This document shows positions 7,315 through 16,403 of a DNA stretch of 43,550 bases, one piece after another. Below the pieces are notes generated by a model, which was not told where the DNA came from, ran no database searches, and saw nothing but the letters and a program-made list of their open reading frames with translations. The DNA is from an uncultured Treponema sp. (lineage in GTDB: Bacteria; Spirochaetota; Spirochaetia; Treponematales; Treponemataceae): positions 1 through 43,550 of the forward strand of contig ONET01000020.1 of assembly GCA_900316905.1 (NCBI GenBank). The letters run 5' to 3'. The first letter of the stretch is position 1, and every line of letters begins with the position of its first letter. Made by a program: the position numbers and the translations under genes.

Positions 7315-9375
7315 ATGAAAAACTTCAAGCTTAAAATCATCGTGTCCGCCGTCATTCTTTTGGCGGTCGCCGTTGTGGTCACTTTTTTCTGGTCTGAAAA
7401 ATCTTTTAGAAAGCAGGCTGACATTCAGCTGGAACATGCCGCTCAAATCAAGACGCTTGAATTCCAGTCCAGCCTTAACGAGCAGCTCACTCTTGTTAGG
7501 CAAATGGTTCGTTCCCCCCTTGTAAAAAATTATTTGGAAAACCCCAAGGACGACGACGCGGCCCGCATGGGAAAAATCGAGCTTTCGTCATATCAAAATT
7601 CATTCTTGAGCAAATCCATTTTCTGGGTCAGCGACCAAGACCATGAGTTCTGGAGCGACATGCAATACGCCTACACGCTGGATCCTGACGACCCCGACAC
7701 TTACTGGTACAAGATGACCATGTATGAGACCGAGGAATACAACTTCAACATAAACTACAACCCGGACCTCAACCAAACGATGCTTTGGGTAAACGCCGTT
7801 GTCCGCGACGAAAACAAAAAGCCCGTGGGAATCGCCGGAACCGGCATTCCTTTGACTGACTTCATAAAGAGCATGTACAAGGGAATTCCTGACGACGTTG
7901 AAATGTACCTTTACAACGACAATCTTGAAATTACCGGCGCGACAGACCAGTCGATTTTAAAGGACCATGTTCAGGCTACGGTCCGCATGCCGGAACTTGC
8001 CAAGTTCGACGCCTTTCCCGCAAAAATCGAGTCACGTTCGGCTTCCAACGCGGAGTTTGTTCTTGGCCCCTTGGACTTGATTGGCTGGCACATGGTCATG
8101 AAGCTGCGCTACACGCCCAAGGAATTTTGGGCCGCCGCCGTCACGCCGATCGCCATTTGTCTTGTGGCGGCAGTTTTGCTTTTTGTCGCCTTCTACACTT
8201 CCAACATCGTGCTTGGAGCGGGAACATTAAAAAAAGCTGTTGACGAGCTTTCCAGCGGAAACGCGGACCTTACCCAGCGCGTTCAGCTAAAAAATGAAAG
8301 CGCCCTAAAGATGATGAACGACCTTGTGGACAGCTTGAACCACTTTATCGAAAAGCTCCAAGGCATCGTCGGGAACGTGAAAAAATCCAACGAGACATTG
8401 GTCAGCACAGGAACGGCCTTGCGCGACTGCACGCAAAACACTGTTTCATCAATCAGCCAAATCATCGAAAACATAGAGAGCATGGGAAAAGGCCTTGACT
8501 CGCAAGCCGGCTCCGTTGACCAAACGTCGGGCGCCGTCACTAAAATTTCCAGCAACATCGAGTCCATGGGCCGCATGATAGAAAACCAGACCGACAGCGT
8601 CCATCAGGCCAGTTCCGCCGTTGAGGAAATGATTGGCAACATCAATTCCGTCAACAATTCAGTTGAAAAGCTGGCCGGCTCTTTCGCCGCCTTGCAAAAG
8701 GGCGCGATTGACGGCGTTGAAAAGCAGGAAGAAGTCAACAAGATGGTTTTGGACGTTCAGCAGCAGAGCGAAATGCTTAAGACCGCCAACAGCGTCATAA
8801 GCGGAATCGCGCGCCAGACCAACTTGCTTGCGATGAACGCCGCCATCGAAGCCGCGCATGCAGGAGAGGCGGGAAAAGGCTTTAGCGTCGTCGCCGACGA
8901 AATCAGAAAGCTCAGTGAAAATTCCAGCGCCCAGACAAAGACAATCGGAAGCCAGCTAAAGACCATACAAGAATCGGTTGACAAAATCGTTTCGGCCAGC
9001 AAGAGCTCGCAAGACGCGCTCAAGGCCGTGGCCGACAGCATTTCGCAGACCGATGTCTTGGTTCAGGAAATAAGCGGCGCCATGAGCGAGCAGCTTGAAG
9101 GCTCGGCGCAAATCAACGAGGCCTTGAACGTCTTGAACAGCAATTCCGCGCAAGTTAAGGAAAGCTCGCAGGAAATGACGCAGGGAAACCAAGCCATCTT
9201 GCATGAAGTTGAGATGCTTGAAAACGCGACCGGCGGAATGAAAAACGGCATGAACGAGATGCGTTCCGGCGCCGCGATGATTTCAAACGCCAGCGAACAG
9301 CTTCAACACCTTGCCGTTGAAATGCAAAATTCAATCGACAGCATCGGAAACGAGCTGGGCCAGTTTAGGGTCTAG
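7315..9375 (+). CDS. Methyl-accepting chemotaxis protein
   Basis: 686 residues. TM1 is at about 7-26, then a periplasmic dCache-like sensor domain (about 30-268), TM2 at about 272-296, a HAMP-like linker, and a long coiled-coil signalling domain. The hairpin tip, near 500-530, holds the highly conserved [20 protein letters not shown], which contacts CheA and CheW. It senses a small extracellular ligand that cannot be named and controls flagellar rotation. No chemotaxis partner genes are nearby, as is usual for scattered receptors. The start at 7315 is chosen because a -10 box ends seven bases before it and because it begins with a positively charged n-region. Confidence 0.95.
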   Translation: MKNFKLKIIVSAVILLAVAVVVTFFWSEKSFRKQADIQLEHAAQIKTLEFQSSLNEQLTLVRQMVRSPLVKNYLENPKDDDAARMGKIELSSYQNSFLSKSIFWVSDQDHEFWSDMQYAYTLDPDDPDTYWYKMTMYETEEYNFNINYNPDLNQTMLWVNAVVRDENKKPVGIAGTGIPLTDFIKSMYKGIPDDVEMYLYNDNLEITGATDQSILKDHVQATVRMPELAKFDAFPAKIESRSASNAEFVLGPLDLIGWHMVMKLRYTPKEFWAAAVTPIAICLVAAVLLFVAFYTSNIVLGAGTLKKAVDELSSGNADLTQRVQLKNESALKMMNDLVDSLNHFIEKLQGIVGNVKKSNETLVSTGTALRDCTQNTVSSISQIIENIESMGKGLDSQAGSVDQTSGAVTKISSNIESMGRMIENQTDSVHQASSAVEEMIGNINSVNNSVEKLAGSFAALQKGAIDGVEKQEEVNKMVLDVQQQSEMLKTANSVISGIARQTNLLAMNAAIEAAHAGEAGKGFSVVADEIRKLSENSSAQTKTIGSQLKTIQESVDKIVSASKSSQDALKAVADSISQTDVLVQEISGAMSEQLEGSAQINEALNVLNSNSAQVKESSQEMTQGNQAILHEVEMLENATGGMKNGMNEMRSGAAMISNASEQLQHLAVEMQNSIDSIGNELGQFRV

Positions 9376-9469
9376 GCCGCTCGTTTCGTTGAATGCAAAA
9401 CCTTAATGGTTCGTTCGAGCGGTTTCACGCGTCCATTAGGACGCTGCCTGGGCCGCTCGTGTTGTTTAA
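9375..9469. other. Structured intergenic segment with nested repeats
   Basis: A direct repeat GGCCGCTCGT occurs at 9375-9384 and 9451-9460, with similar flanks. Between them, CGAGCGG (9416-9422) can pair with either copy, giving two mutually exclusive stems. Each stem encloses a small hairpin: AACC-TTAAT-GGTT (9399-9411) and the perfect GCGTCC-ATTA-GGACGC (9429-9444). It lies between the chemoreceptor stop and the bidirectional terminator. Function unknown. Confidence 0.4.
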
Positions 9470-9471
9470 AT

Positions 9472-9509
9472 AAAAAAAAATAGCCGCGATTTCGCGGCTA
9501 TTTTTTTTT
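9472..9509. terminator. Bidirectional terminator
   Basis: Long stem with arms at 9472-9489 and 9492-9509 and a two-base loop. The GC core is TAGCCGCGA/TCGCGGCTA, flanked by A9 and T9 runs. It serves the convergent chemoreceptor and ankyrin genes. The ankyrin stop codon (9508-9510) lies in its right arm. Confidence 0.92.
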
Positions 9510-12330
9510 ATTTTTCTTCCGTGTCGGCGCTTGGGCTTGCGGCGGGGTTCAGCAACGCGGCGTTGCCGTCTTTTTTCCAATTAACGGCTATGTCGTAAGG
9601 CGTTTCTCCGCTCACGTTCTTGGCGCGTTTGTTAAGTCCCAGCTTAAGCAGCCGCGCCACGGTTTCTTTGTCGGCGAGGCGGGCGGCATAATGCAAGATA
9701 GTGTTTCCGCGAATGTCCGTTTTGTTTTTGGCATTCTTCACTATGTAGCCCAAAAGATAGCCGCCCTTTTCGTTAAAGGCCAACGACAGGACGCTTCCGC
9801 CCTTTGACGGAGTTTGCGCGAATGGGTCGGCGCCTTTTTCCAAAAGAAGGGCGGACGCGTCCTTTAGCCCATAACTTGCCGCAAGCGCGAGCGGAGTCCA
9901 GCCCAAGGAATTTCTTGTGTCAAAGGGATAGCCCTTTGAGATGAAGGATTCAAGAATAGACTGCTTGGCTCTTGTTTGAACGGCTATGTGAACCGGCGTG
10001 TTTCCGTCTGAGTCGGCGATCATTCTGTCGTTTCCCAAAACCGAATAGATTATGTCCTCTCCTTTGGCAAAGGCGATGGAAAGGGGAGTGACGCCGCTCT
10101 TGTCGCGGGCCAAGGGGTTGGCTCCCGATTTTTTGAGCAAGTCGATTATGTCCTTGTCGCCAAGGCTCGCGGCCTCATGGTAAGGCGTGCGGCCTGACAA
10201 ATCCTGAATTTGCGGGTTGGCCTTTGCCGAAAGCAAAAGCTTTGTCATTTCAAATTGGCCGCCGCGAATCGCGTCGCTAAGGCAAGTGCGGCCGTTCTGG
10301 TCGTAAGTGTTTGGATTTGCTCCCCGGCTAAGCAAAAGACGCGCCATTGTGATGTTTCCTTCGACGGCCGCTTCCGCCAACGGGGTCTTTCCGGCAACGT
10401 TTTGGCTGTCGATGTTAAGGCCAAGGTTTATCAATTTTTCGGTTGACGTCAAAGCGTCCCAGCGGACAGCGGCGTGCAAGGGGCTGCTTCCCAAGTGGTC
10501 GCGCGCGGCCAATGACGCTCCGCTTTTTACAAGGCTGTCAATGGCGGCGGCGTTGTCGGCCTTCGCGGCGCTAAAGAGCGGCGTCTCTCCGTTTCCGTTG
10601 ACGGCGTTCACGTCCGCGCCCTTTTGAATCAAAAAGTTCATCACGTCGTTGGGAAGCGACCATTCCGCCGCGTAGTGCAGGACGGAATTTCCGCTTCCGT
10701 CGCGCGCCGCGATGGTTGTTGAATTCAAAAGCCATTGCTCGCTTCCGTTTTGGCTTTCAAGCGAAAGGCGCAAGGGAGAAATGTTTTGCGTGTTCGCCGC
10801 GAAAATGTCGGCGTTGCGCGAAAGCAAAAGCTCTCCCGCGGCGCGGTTGTTCTTTTGCACGGCCACAAAAAGCGCGCTTTCGCCGTCGCGGTTTCTGGCG
10901 TTTACGTTTGAGTCTAGGTCCGCGATGTATTGAACGCGCTCAAAAGCTGCGTTTCTCTTTAGCGCGACCACAAGGGGCGTGTTTCCTTCAGAATCGATTG
11001 ACGACGCGTTTTGCTTGACCACAAGAGCCTTGTACATGTCGTCGCTTCTGGCCAAAACGCTTGTGAGCGGCGTGTTTTTCTTCGCGTCCTCGGCGTGAAT
11101 GTCGGCGCCGTTGATGGCAAAGAAGTTCACTTGTTCCGCTTGGCCGTGCTCAATCGAGGTGGCGATAGGCGTGAGGCCTTTTTTATTGCGGATGTTGATG
11201 TCCGCTCCGGCTTCCGTGAACATTCTTAAGATTTCAGGCGAAATCTTTGACATTGAGGCTATGTGCAGAATCGTGTCGCCGTACATGTCCTTTTGGTTTA
11301 CGTTGGCTCCGTTCGTCAAAAGCAGGCTGTAAATTTCCGCTTGCTTTTCTTGCGGAATCAAAACCAAGAGCGCTGTCTTTCCCAAGCTGTCCTGGCCGTT
11401 TACGTTGGCGCCGCTTGCCAAAAGCTGGCGGACAATCTCGAGGTTTCCGTAGCGGGCCGCTTCGTGAAGGGGAGTGGCGCCCGAAATGTCCTGGGCCTTT
11501 GTGTCGCCGCCGTTGTCCAAAAGGTATTGCGCGATTCCGGCGTGTCCGTAGATGGCGGCAAAGTGCAAGGGCGTTTGGCCGTCGCTCATTCTTAGCGACA
11601 TGTTCCGCTGCAAAAGAGCCTCTTCAAAATATTTGGCGTTGCAGTTGACCGGAGCGGCGCCGGCCAAAATCAAGTCGGCGGCTATTTGCGCCTGGATTAT
11701 GTTCTGCGGGTCTTGAAGGGCCAGCGCCAGCGGGCTTTTTCCGGCGTTGTTCTTTTGGTCTATCGGGATTTTTTTGTTGATGCAGTAGTCAACGGCGTTT
11801 TTGTTCTGCGTGTTCACAAAGTAGTGGACAATGCCGTTTCCGCTGGCGGAATCTTTGAGCGCGGCGGTCTTTTCGTTTATCATTATGTCGTAGTAAAGCT
11901 CGCCTTTGCCGATGCAAGTTTCCAAGGCGCTGGCTCCTTCCGCGTCGAGCGAAAAAATGTCGGCGCCCATGGAGGTGAGCGAGCGGGCCGCGTTCATGGC
12001 CTCGCTTTTTACGGCGACATGCAAGGCGGTGTCGCCTGAATTGTTTTTCAATTCGGTGTCGGCGCCCTTTATGACAAGGAAAGTCACCAAGTCGCCGTCG
12101 TTGATTCGTGCGGCCGCGTGCAAGGCCGTGTTTCCGTCCTCGTCAACATTGTTGATGTCGGCTTGGTTTGAAAAGAGGCTTTTTGCCTTGTCAATTTCGC
12201 CCGCCAAAATGTATTCTTGGGCCGTTCCAGATTTCTTTTCGCTCGGCTTGGTCGAAACGCAAGACAAGAGCGCGAATGAAAGCGCGGCGCAAACAATGGC
12301 CGTCGCAAGAACAAATAAATGGTTTTTCAT
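9508..12330 (-). CDS. Large ankyrin-repeat lipoprotein
   Basis: 940 residues from ATG 12330, which has a GGGGTGG site six bases upstream. The N-terminus is a lipoprotein signal peptide ending in ALLSC (lipidation cysteine near residue 24). The rest is a solenoid of more than twenty ankyrin repeats of about 33 residues, with units such as GNTALHAAARINDGDLV, GQTPLHFAAIYGHAGIA and GRTPYHEAASLGDKDII. No catalytic domain is visible. Ankyrin solenoids bind proteins, so a membrane-anchored scaffold in the periplasm or at the surface is likely. Which leaflet or membrane it reaches cannot be read from sequence. The repeats might recombine and change copy number. Confidence 0.92.
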   Translation of the reverse strand: MKNHLFVLATAIVCAALSFALLSCVSTKPSEKKSGTAQEYILAGEIDKAKSLFSNQADINNVDEDGNTALHAAARINDGDLVTFLVIKGADTELKNNSGDTALHVAVKSEAMNAARSLTSMGADIFSLDAEGASALETCIGKGELYYDIMINEKTAALKDSASGNGIVHYFVNTQNKNAVDYCINKKIPIDQKNNAGKSPLALALQDPQNIIQAQIAADLILAGAAPVNCNAKYFEEALLQRNMSLRMSDGQTPLHFAAIYGHAGIAQYLLDNGGDTKAQDISGATPLHEAARYGNLEIVRQLLASGANVNGQDSLGKTALLVLIPQEKQAEIYSLLLTNGANVNQKDMYGDTILHIASMSKISPEILRMFTEAGADINIRNKKGLTPIATSIEHGQAEQVNFFAINGADIHAEDAKKNTPLTSVLARSDDMYKALVVKQNASSIDSEGNTPLVVALKRNAAFERVQYIADLDSNVNARNRDGESALFVAVQKNNRAAGELLLSRNADIFAANTQNISPLRLSLESQNGSEQWLLNSTTIAARDGSGNSVLHYAAEWSLPNDVMNFLIQKGADVNAVNGNGETPLFSAAKADNAAAIDSLVKSGASLAARDHLGSSPLHAAVRWDALTSTEKLINLGLNIDSQNVAGKTPLAEAAVEGNITMARLLLSRGANPNTYDQNGRTCLSDAIRGGQFEMTKLLLSAKANPQIQDLSGRTPYHEAASLGDKDIIDLLKKSGANPLARDKSGVTPLSIAFAKGEDIIYSVLGNDRMIADSDGNTPVHIAVQTRAKQSILESFISKGYPFDTRNSLGWTPLALAASYGLKDASALLLEKGADPFAQTPSKGGSVLSLAFNEKGGYLLGYIVKNAKNKTDIRGNTILHYAARLADKETVARLLKLGLNKRAKNVSGETPYDIAVNWKKDGNAALLNPAASPSADTEEK

Positions 12331-12437
12331 ACAAATCCACCCCGCAAAAATTTTGCATAAGAATTCCCTTTGATTATCGGAATTTGCGCGGCCAAGTTTA
12401 GAGCCTTTGCCGCTTGCGACGGGCCTTCTTTTTGCGC

Positions 12438-12466
12438 TTGCCATATCCGTATTCTTCTATTATAAT
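12438..12466 (+). promoter_or_regulatory. tat operon promoter
   Basis: TTGCCA (12438-12443), 17 bases, TATAAT (12461-12466), then only six bases to the tatT ATG at 12473. No ribosome site fits in that gap, so the message is predicted to be leaderless. Confidence 0.7.
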
Positions 12467-12472
12467 ATTCAT

Positions 12473-13441
12473 ATGAAAGTTTATCTAAAGTTGGCCGCTC
12501 TTTTGGCCCTCGCGCCCGTCTTCTTTTCATGCAAGAGCATGATTTCCAACAAGATTGGCGATTCTGTGGCCGGAGCCGACAAAAATGGCGTCGCAGTTCC
12601 TAAAAAAACGGACGCGCCGGACATGATGATGGCTTTTATGGGCGAAAAGGATCCGCAAATAATAGCGGAAGTCCTTCCCATGATTGTAAAAATGTATGAA
12701 ATCTTGGCCTTGCAGAATCCCGGCCACCAAGGCCTGCAAATCATGTCGGGCCAGCTGAACGTGATGTACGGAAACCTTTGCGTCCAAACTCCGGCGGAAA
12801 AGCTTCCGATAACCGAGCTTGAAAAGCAAGTCGCGGAATTCAACCGGGCAAAATACCACTATCTAAAGGGCCGCCAGTCAATACTGAACGTGTTTGAAAG
12901 CCGCTGGCCCGGCTTTGAAAAGGCCTTTTTGTCCAGCGACGCGGACTTGATAAAAAGCTATGTTTCAAAAATCAAAAAGGACGACGTCAACGCGGCCTAT
13001 TGGGCGGGCGGCGCCAGCCTTATTTCTTGGTCGCTCGACCCCTTGGACATAGACATGCTTTCTTCGATTCAAGGACCGGTCGCGCTTTTGGAGGCCGCCG
13101 CCGCCCTTGACCCAAACTACAACAAGGGAGCGATATGGGACGCGCTTTGCCAATTCTACACGGCCGCGCCGGTTGACTTTGGCGGCGACTACGAGAGGGG
13201 CCTTGAATGTTACGAAAAAGCCCTTAAGGCCAGCGGCGGCTCTTCCCCCGGCATTTACATAACCTACGCCCAAAGCGTTTGCAAGCCTTCGGGCGACCGC
13301 GACGGCTTTATAGAAAGCCTGAACAAGGCGCTGGCTATAAATCCTGACGACGACCCTTCAAGCCGTCTTATGTGCGTGTTGAACCAGCAAAAGGCCCAGT
13401 ACCTTTTGGACCATGTTGACGATTATTTTGTCGTTTGGTAA
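12473..13441 (+). CDS. tatT: TRAP-associated TPR lipoprotein TatT
   Basis: 322 residues. It begins with a lipoprotein signal (LALAPVFFSC, cysteine near 20) and continues as an all-helical protein with TPR-like units, such as YNKGAIWDALCQFYTAAP and YERGLECYEKALKASGG. Order and size match T. pallidum TatT (Tp0956), a trimeric lipoprotein that docks with the TRAP binding protein TatP. It is the first gene of the transporter operon and starts directly after a strong promoter. It is thought to hold or pass on the ligand in the periplasm; the ligand is not established. Assignment rests on context plus the TPR pattern. Confidence 0.85.
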   Translation: MKVYLKLAALLALAPVFFSCKSMISNKIGDSVAGADKNGVAVPKKTDAPDMMMAFMGEKDPQIIAEVLPMIVKMYEILALQNPGHQGLQIMSGQLNVMYGNLCVQTPAEKLPITELEKQVAEFNRAKYHYLKGRQSILNVFESRWPGFEKAFLSSDADLIKSYVSKIKKDDVNAAYWAGGASLISWSLDPLDIDMLSSIQGPVALLEAAAALDPNYNKGAIWDALCQFYTAAPVDFGGDYERGLECYEKALKASGGSSPGIYITYAQSVCKPSGDRDGFIESLNKALAINPDDDPSSRLMCVLNQQKAQYLLDHVDDYFVVW

Positions 13442-13506
13442 AATATAGGCAAACGGCGCTAGGCCTTTGCCTTGCGCGTTCATCCGTAAAATATGGAGTA
13501 TGAAAT

Positions 13507-14541
13507 ATGAAAGCTTTTAAGAAAATCGCGGCCGTCCTTTTGGCGGCGTCTTTGGCGGGAACAGTTTCCGCAAAAACAATAATCAAAGTCGCATCCGTGG
13601 CGCCCGCCCGTTCCTCGTGGGACGTTGACCAGCGCACGATTTCCGCTGAATGGGCCAAGGTGACCGGCGGCGAAATCGAGCTTCAGTTCATGAACTCGGA
13701 TTCAATGGGAGGCGAAGGCGGAGTCATCAAAAAGCTCAATTCAGTCCGCCCCGGCCAAAAGCCTCCGATTGGCGGCGCCGTGTTCACTTCGCTTGGCGTC
13801 GATTCATTCTGTCCCGAAAGCCACATCATGACCTTGTGCGTTCCTCTCATGTTCCGCAACCAGGAAGAAGTGAACGCCGTTTTGGAAGAATTCACGCCTG
13901 AGATGCAAAGGCCGTTGGAAGCCAAGGGCTACACCGTCTTGGGATTTTTCAACATCGGCTGGTGCTGCTTTTTTACAAAGAATCCGGTCCACACTCCGGC
14001 CGACCTAAAAAAACAGCGCCTTACTGTTGGCGGAAACACGTCTCCGCTTTTGGCCAACGCCTTCAAGGCCGCCGGCTACCTTACGATGGACGTTCCAGCC
14101 GACAAGCTTTTGCAGAGCATGAAAAGCCCGGGCGGAGTTGAGGGCGTGTTCACAATTCCGATGTACGGATACGCCGCGCAGTACTACAAGACGCTCACCA
14201 ACATTCTCAACGTTCCGCTTTGCCCTGTAATGGTCACCTTTGTGATTTCCAAGGCTGAATGGGACGCGATTCCCGACAAGTTCAAGCCGGAACTAAAGGC
14301 CAGCATCAAGAGGGCTGAAAAGAAATTCATCGAGGCCCAGCAAAAGAACGACGTCGAATACCTCAAGAGATGCGAAAGCGGCGGAGCCACAGTATTTACG
14401 CCCAACGCCTCGGAACTCAAGGCTTGGAACGACGAGTTCGCCGACAAGGCGCGCTACATGTACGACCCCAAGACTCCTGTGGCCGACAAGGATTTGTACG
14501 AGCGCATAACGGCCTTCCTAAACAAATTCAGGGGCAACTAA
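13507..14541 (+). CDS. tatP: TRAP transporter solute-binding protein TatP
   Basis: 344 residues of the DctP family. A signal peptide (ILLAASLAG-like, ending near TVSAK) precedes the mature domain beginning TIIKVASVAPARSSW. The chain holds the usual two-lobe fold, with GGNTSPLLANAFKAAGYL in the ligand-binding region; the arginine that usually binds a carboxylate is not evident there. That agrees with T. pallidum TatP, which is proposed to bind a non-acidic, perhaps hydrophobic ligand. GGAG (13495-13498) eight bases upstream marks the start, and a TAAAAT box (13487-13492) could add internal transcription. The stop overlaps the permease start as TAATG. Confidence 0.9.
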   Translation: MKAFKKIAAVLLAASLAGTVSAKTIIKVASVAPARSSWDVDQRTISAEWAKVTGGEIELQFMNSDSMGGEGGVIKKLNSVRPGQKPPIGGAVFTSLGVDSFCPESHIMTLCVPLMFRNQEEVNAVLEEFTPEMQRPLEAKGYTVLGFFNIGWCCFFTKNPVHTPADLKKQRLTVGGNTSPLLANAFKAAGYLTMDVPADKLLQSMKSPGGVEGVFTIPMYGYAAQYYKTLTNILNVPLCPVMVTFVISKAEWDAIPDKFKPELKASIKRAEKKFIEAQQKNDVEYLKRCESGGATVFTPNASELKAWNDEFADKARYMYDPKTPVADKDLYERITAFLNKFRGN

Positions 14542-16403
14542 TGCTAAAAAAAATAGAAGACATTTTTGCCGTCGCGCTGGTGGCCCTTTTGACGGTCACC
14601 GCGCTTGTGATAAAAATAATGCAAGACAACTTGCATTTGCAAGTCATGGACGCTGACACGATTGTCGTCAACATCGCCTTTGTCTTTGCTTGCGTGGCCG
14701 GACTTATAACATGGCGCGAAAACCGCGCCTTGTGCCTTGCGAACGTTACGGAAAAATTTCCGCCGGCCGCAAAAAATGTCCTTAAGCTGGTCGCGACCTT
14801 TGTGACATCGCTCATCATCACCCAGCTCTTCTTGGCTTCTTTCCTGCAAATCGTAAATCCCGACCAGTTCACGAACACGTTTTTGTTCTTGACCGAAAAG
14901 CGCTGCTTTTTCTTTTATCCGCTCTGCTTTTTGATGATTCTGGTCTTGGTCTTCCAAAGGGCGCAAGGCTGGCAGGAGCGCGCGGCGGCGATTGCCGGAA
15001 CGATTTTTGGCCTTTTGACGTCGATGAGCGCCGTGACGGGAATCATTTGGTACTTGACCGGAAATTCCGACATGAGCGCCTTGTACGCCATGGCCGACGC
15101 GTGGAACGCCTTTTGCGACAAGACCGTCTTGCTTTGGGTCGTCGCGCTAATCGCGCTCGCTTTTTCCGGCGTGCCGCTTTTTGTAGTCATCAGCGGAATC
15201 ACTTACGTGATTTTCTCAAAGGCCGGCGGCTACATCGACGTTCTTCCGATTGAGGCCTACTCAAAGCTCGCCGACAAGTCCATCGCGGCCATTCCCTTGT
15301 TCACAATCGCGGGCTATGTCTTGGCGCAAGGCTCCGCAGGAAAGCGTTTTGTGGAACTCTTCCGCGCGCTTTTCGGCTGGTTCAGGGGCGGAACTGTAGT
15401 GGCCGCCGTTTTGGTCTTGACGTTCTTCTCTACGTTCACAGGAGTTTCTGGCGTGACCATTTTGGCGCTCGGCTCCTTGCTTGCCGTAATTTTGACAGGT
15501 TCCGGCTACGAAAAAGACAGGGCCGAAAGCCTGATCACTTCGTCCGGCGCGGTCGGCCTTTTGTTCCCGCCGAGCGTGGCGATAATCATGTACGCTTCGT
15601 CAAACTACACCGTCATCACGCAGTTTGAGCCGGGCTTTGACGTGGTCACGCTTTTTGTCGGCGCCCTGATTCCTGGCGCGATAATGGCGCTTTCGATGAT
15701 TGTTCTTGGAATCATTTTTGACAACAACAAGGACAGGCCCAAGTTTTCGGCCGTTCAAATCGGAAAGTCTTTCGTGAACTGCGTTCCCGAGCTTCTTTTG
15801 CCGGTCTTGATTTGCGTCACATACTTCACAGGCTTTTTCAACTTGTTCCAAGTGGCCTCGTTCGCGGTCATTTACGCCGTGGCGCTCGTCTTCTTGTTCC
15901 GCCGCGATTTTGACGCAAAGAGCACCGCCCGCGTCATAGCCGACAGCGTTCCTGTTTCTGGCGGAATTTTGTTCATCATCGCCAGCGCGGCGGCCTTAAG
16001 CTATTGGATGCAGGACGCGAACATCCCGGAAAACGTCAACGCCTTCATCACGACTTACGTAAAGAACAAGTACGCCTTCCTCTTGCTGATGAATTTGGCG
16101 CTTTTGGTCGTGGGCTGCTTGATGGACATTTATTCGGCCATCTTGCTTGTTTCGCCGCTTTTCCTTTACAGCGCCGCCTCGTTTGGAATTCCTGTCGTTC
16201 AGGCCGGCGTGATATTCATCATGAACTTGAGCATCGGCTTCTTGACTCCGCCGGTCGGAATGGACTTGTTCATTTCGTCCTACACTTTCAAAAAGCCGGT
16301 CGGACAAGTCATCAAGGGCGTTTTGCCATTCTTGATTGTCCAGCTTGTGGTTTTGCTTTTAATCACTTACGTTCCGGCAATCACGACATGCCTGATAAAG
16401 TGA
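14541..16403 (+). CDS. Fused TRAP transporter permease TatQM
   Basis: 620 residues with many membrane segments. The first four helices (to about residue 170) form the small DctQ-type subunit. The remainder is the DctM-type subunit with helical hairpins and the family signatures ALGSLLAVILTGSGY and SGAVGLLFPPSVAIIMYAS. Fusion of Q and M is common, and it matches T. pallidum Tp0958. It moves the TatP-bound ligand across the inner membrane using a sodium gradient. The ATG shares a base with the tatP stop (TAATG), so translation is probably coupled and no ribosome site is needed. Confidence 0.93.
   Translation: MLKKIEDIFAVALVALLTVTALVIKIMQDNLHLQVMDADTIVVNIAFVFACVAGLITWRENRALCLANVTEKFPPAAKNVLKLVATFVTSLIITQLFLASFLQIVNPDQFTNTFLFLTEKRCFFFYPLCFLMILVLVFQRAQGWQERAAAIAGTIFGLLTSMSAVTGIIWYLTGNSDMSALYAMADAWNAFCDKTVLLWVVALIALAFSGVPLFVVISGITYVIFSKAGGYIDVLPIEAYSKLADKSIAAIPLFTIAGYVLAQGSAGKRFVELFRALFGWFRGGTVVAAVLVLTFFSTFTGVSGVTILALGSLLAVILTGSGYEKDRAESLITSSGAVGLLFPPSVAIIMYASSNYTVITQFEPGFDVVTLFVGALIPGAIMALSMIVLGIIFDNNKDRPKFSAVQIGKSFVNCVPELLLPVLICVTYFTGFFNLFQVASFAVIYAVALVFLFRRDFDAKSTARVIADSVPVSGGILFIIASAAALSYWMQDANIPENVNAFITTYVKNKYAFLLLMNLALLVVGCLMDIYSAILLVSPLFLYSAASFGIPVVQAGVIFIMNLSIGFLTPPVGMDLFISSYTFKKPVGQVIKGVLPFLIVQLVVLLLITYVPAITTCLIK

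Noticed and set aside
9508..12330. Ankyrin repeats as a DNA-level tandem repeat or CRISPR-like array
   Set aside because: Units of about 99 bases are diverged at DNA level and keep only the ankyrin protein pattern.
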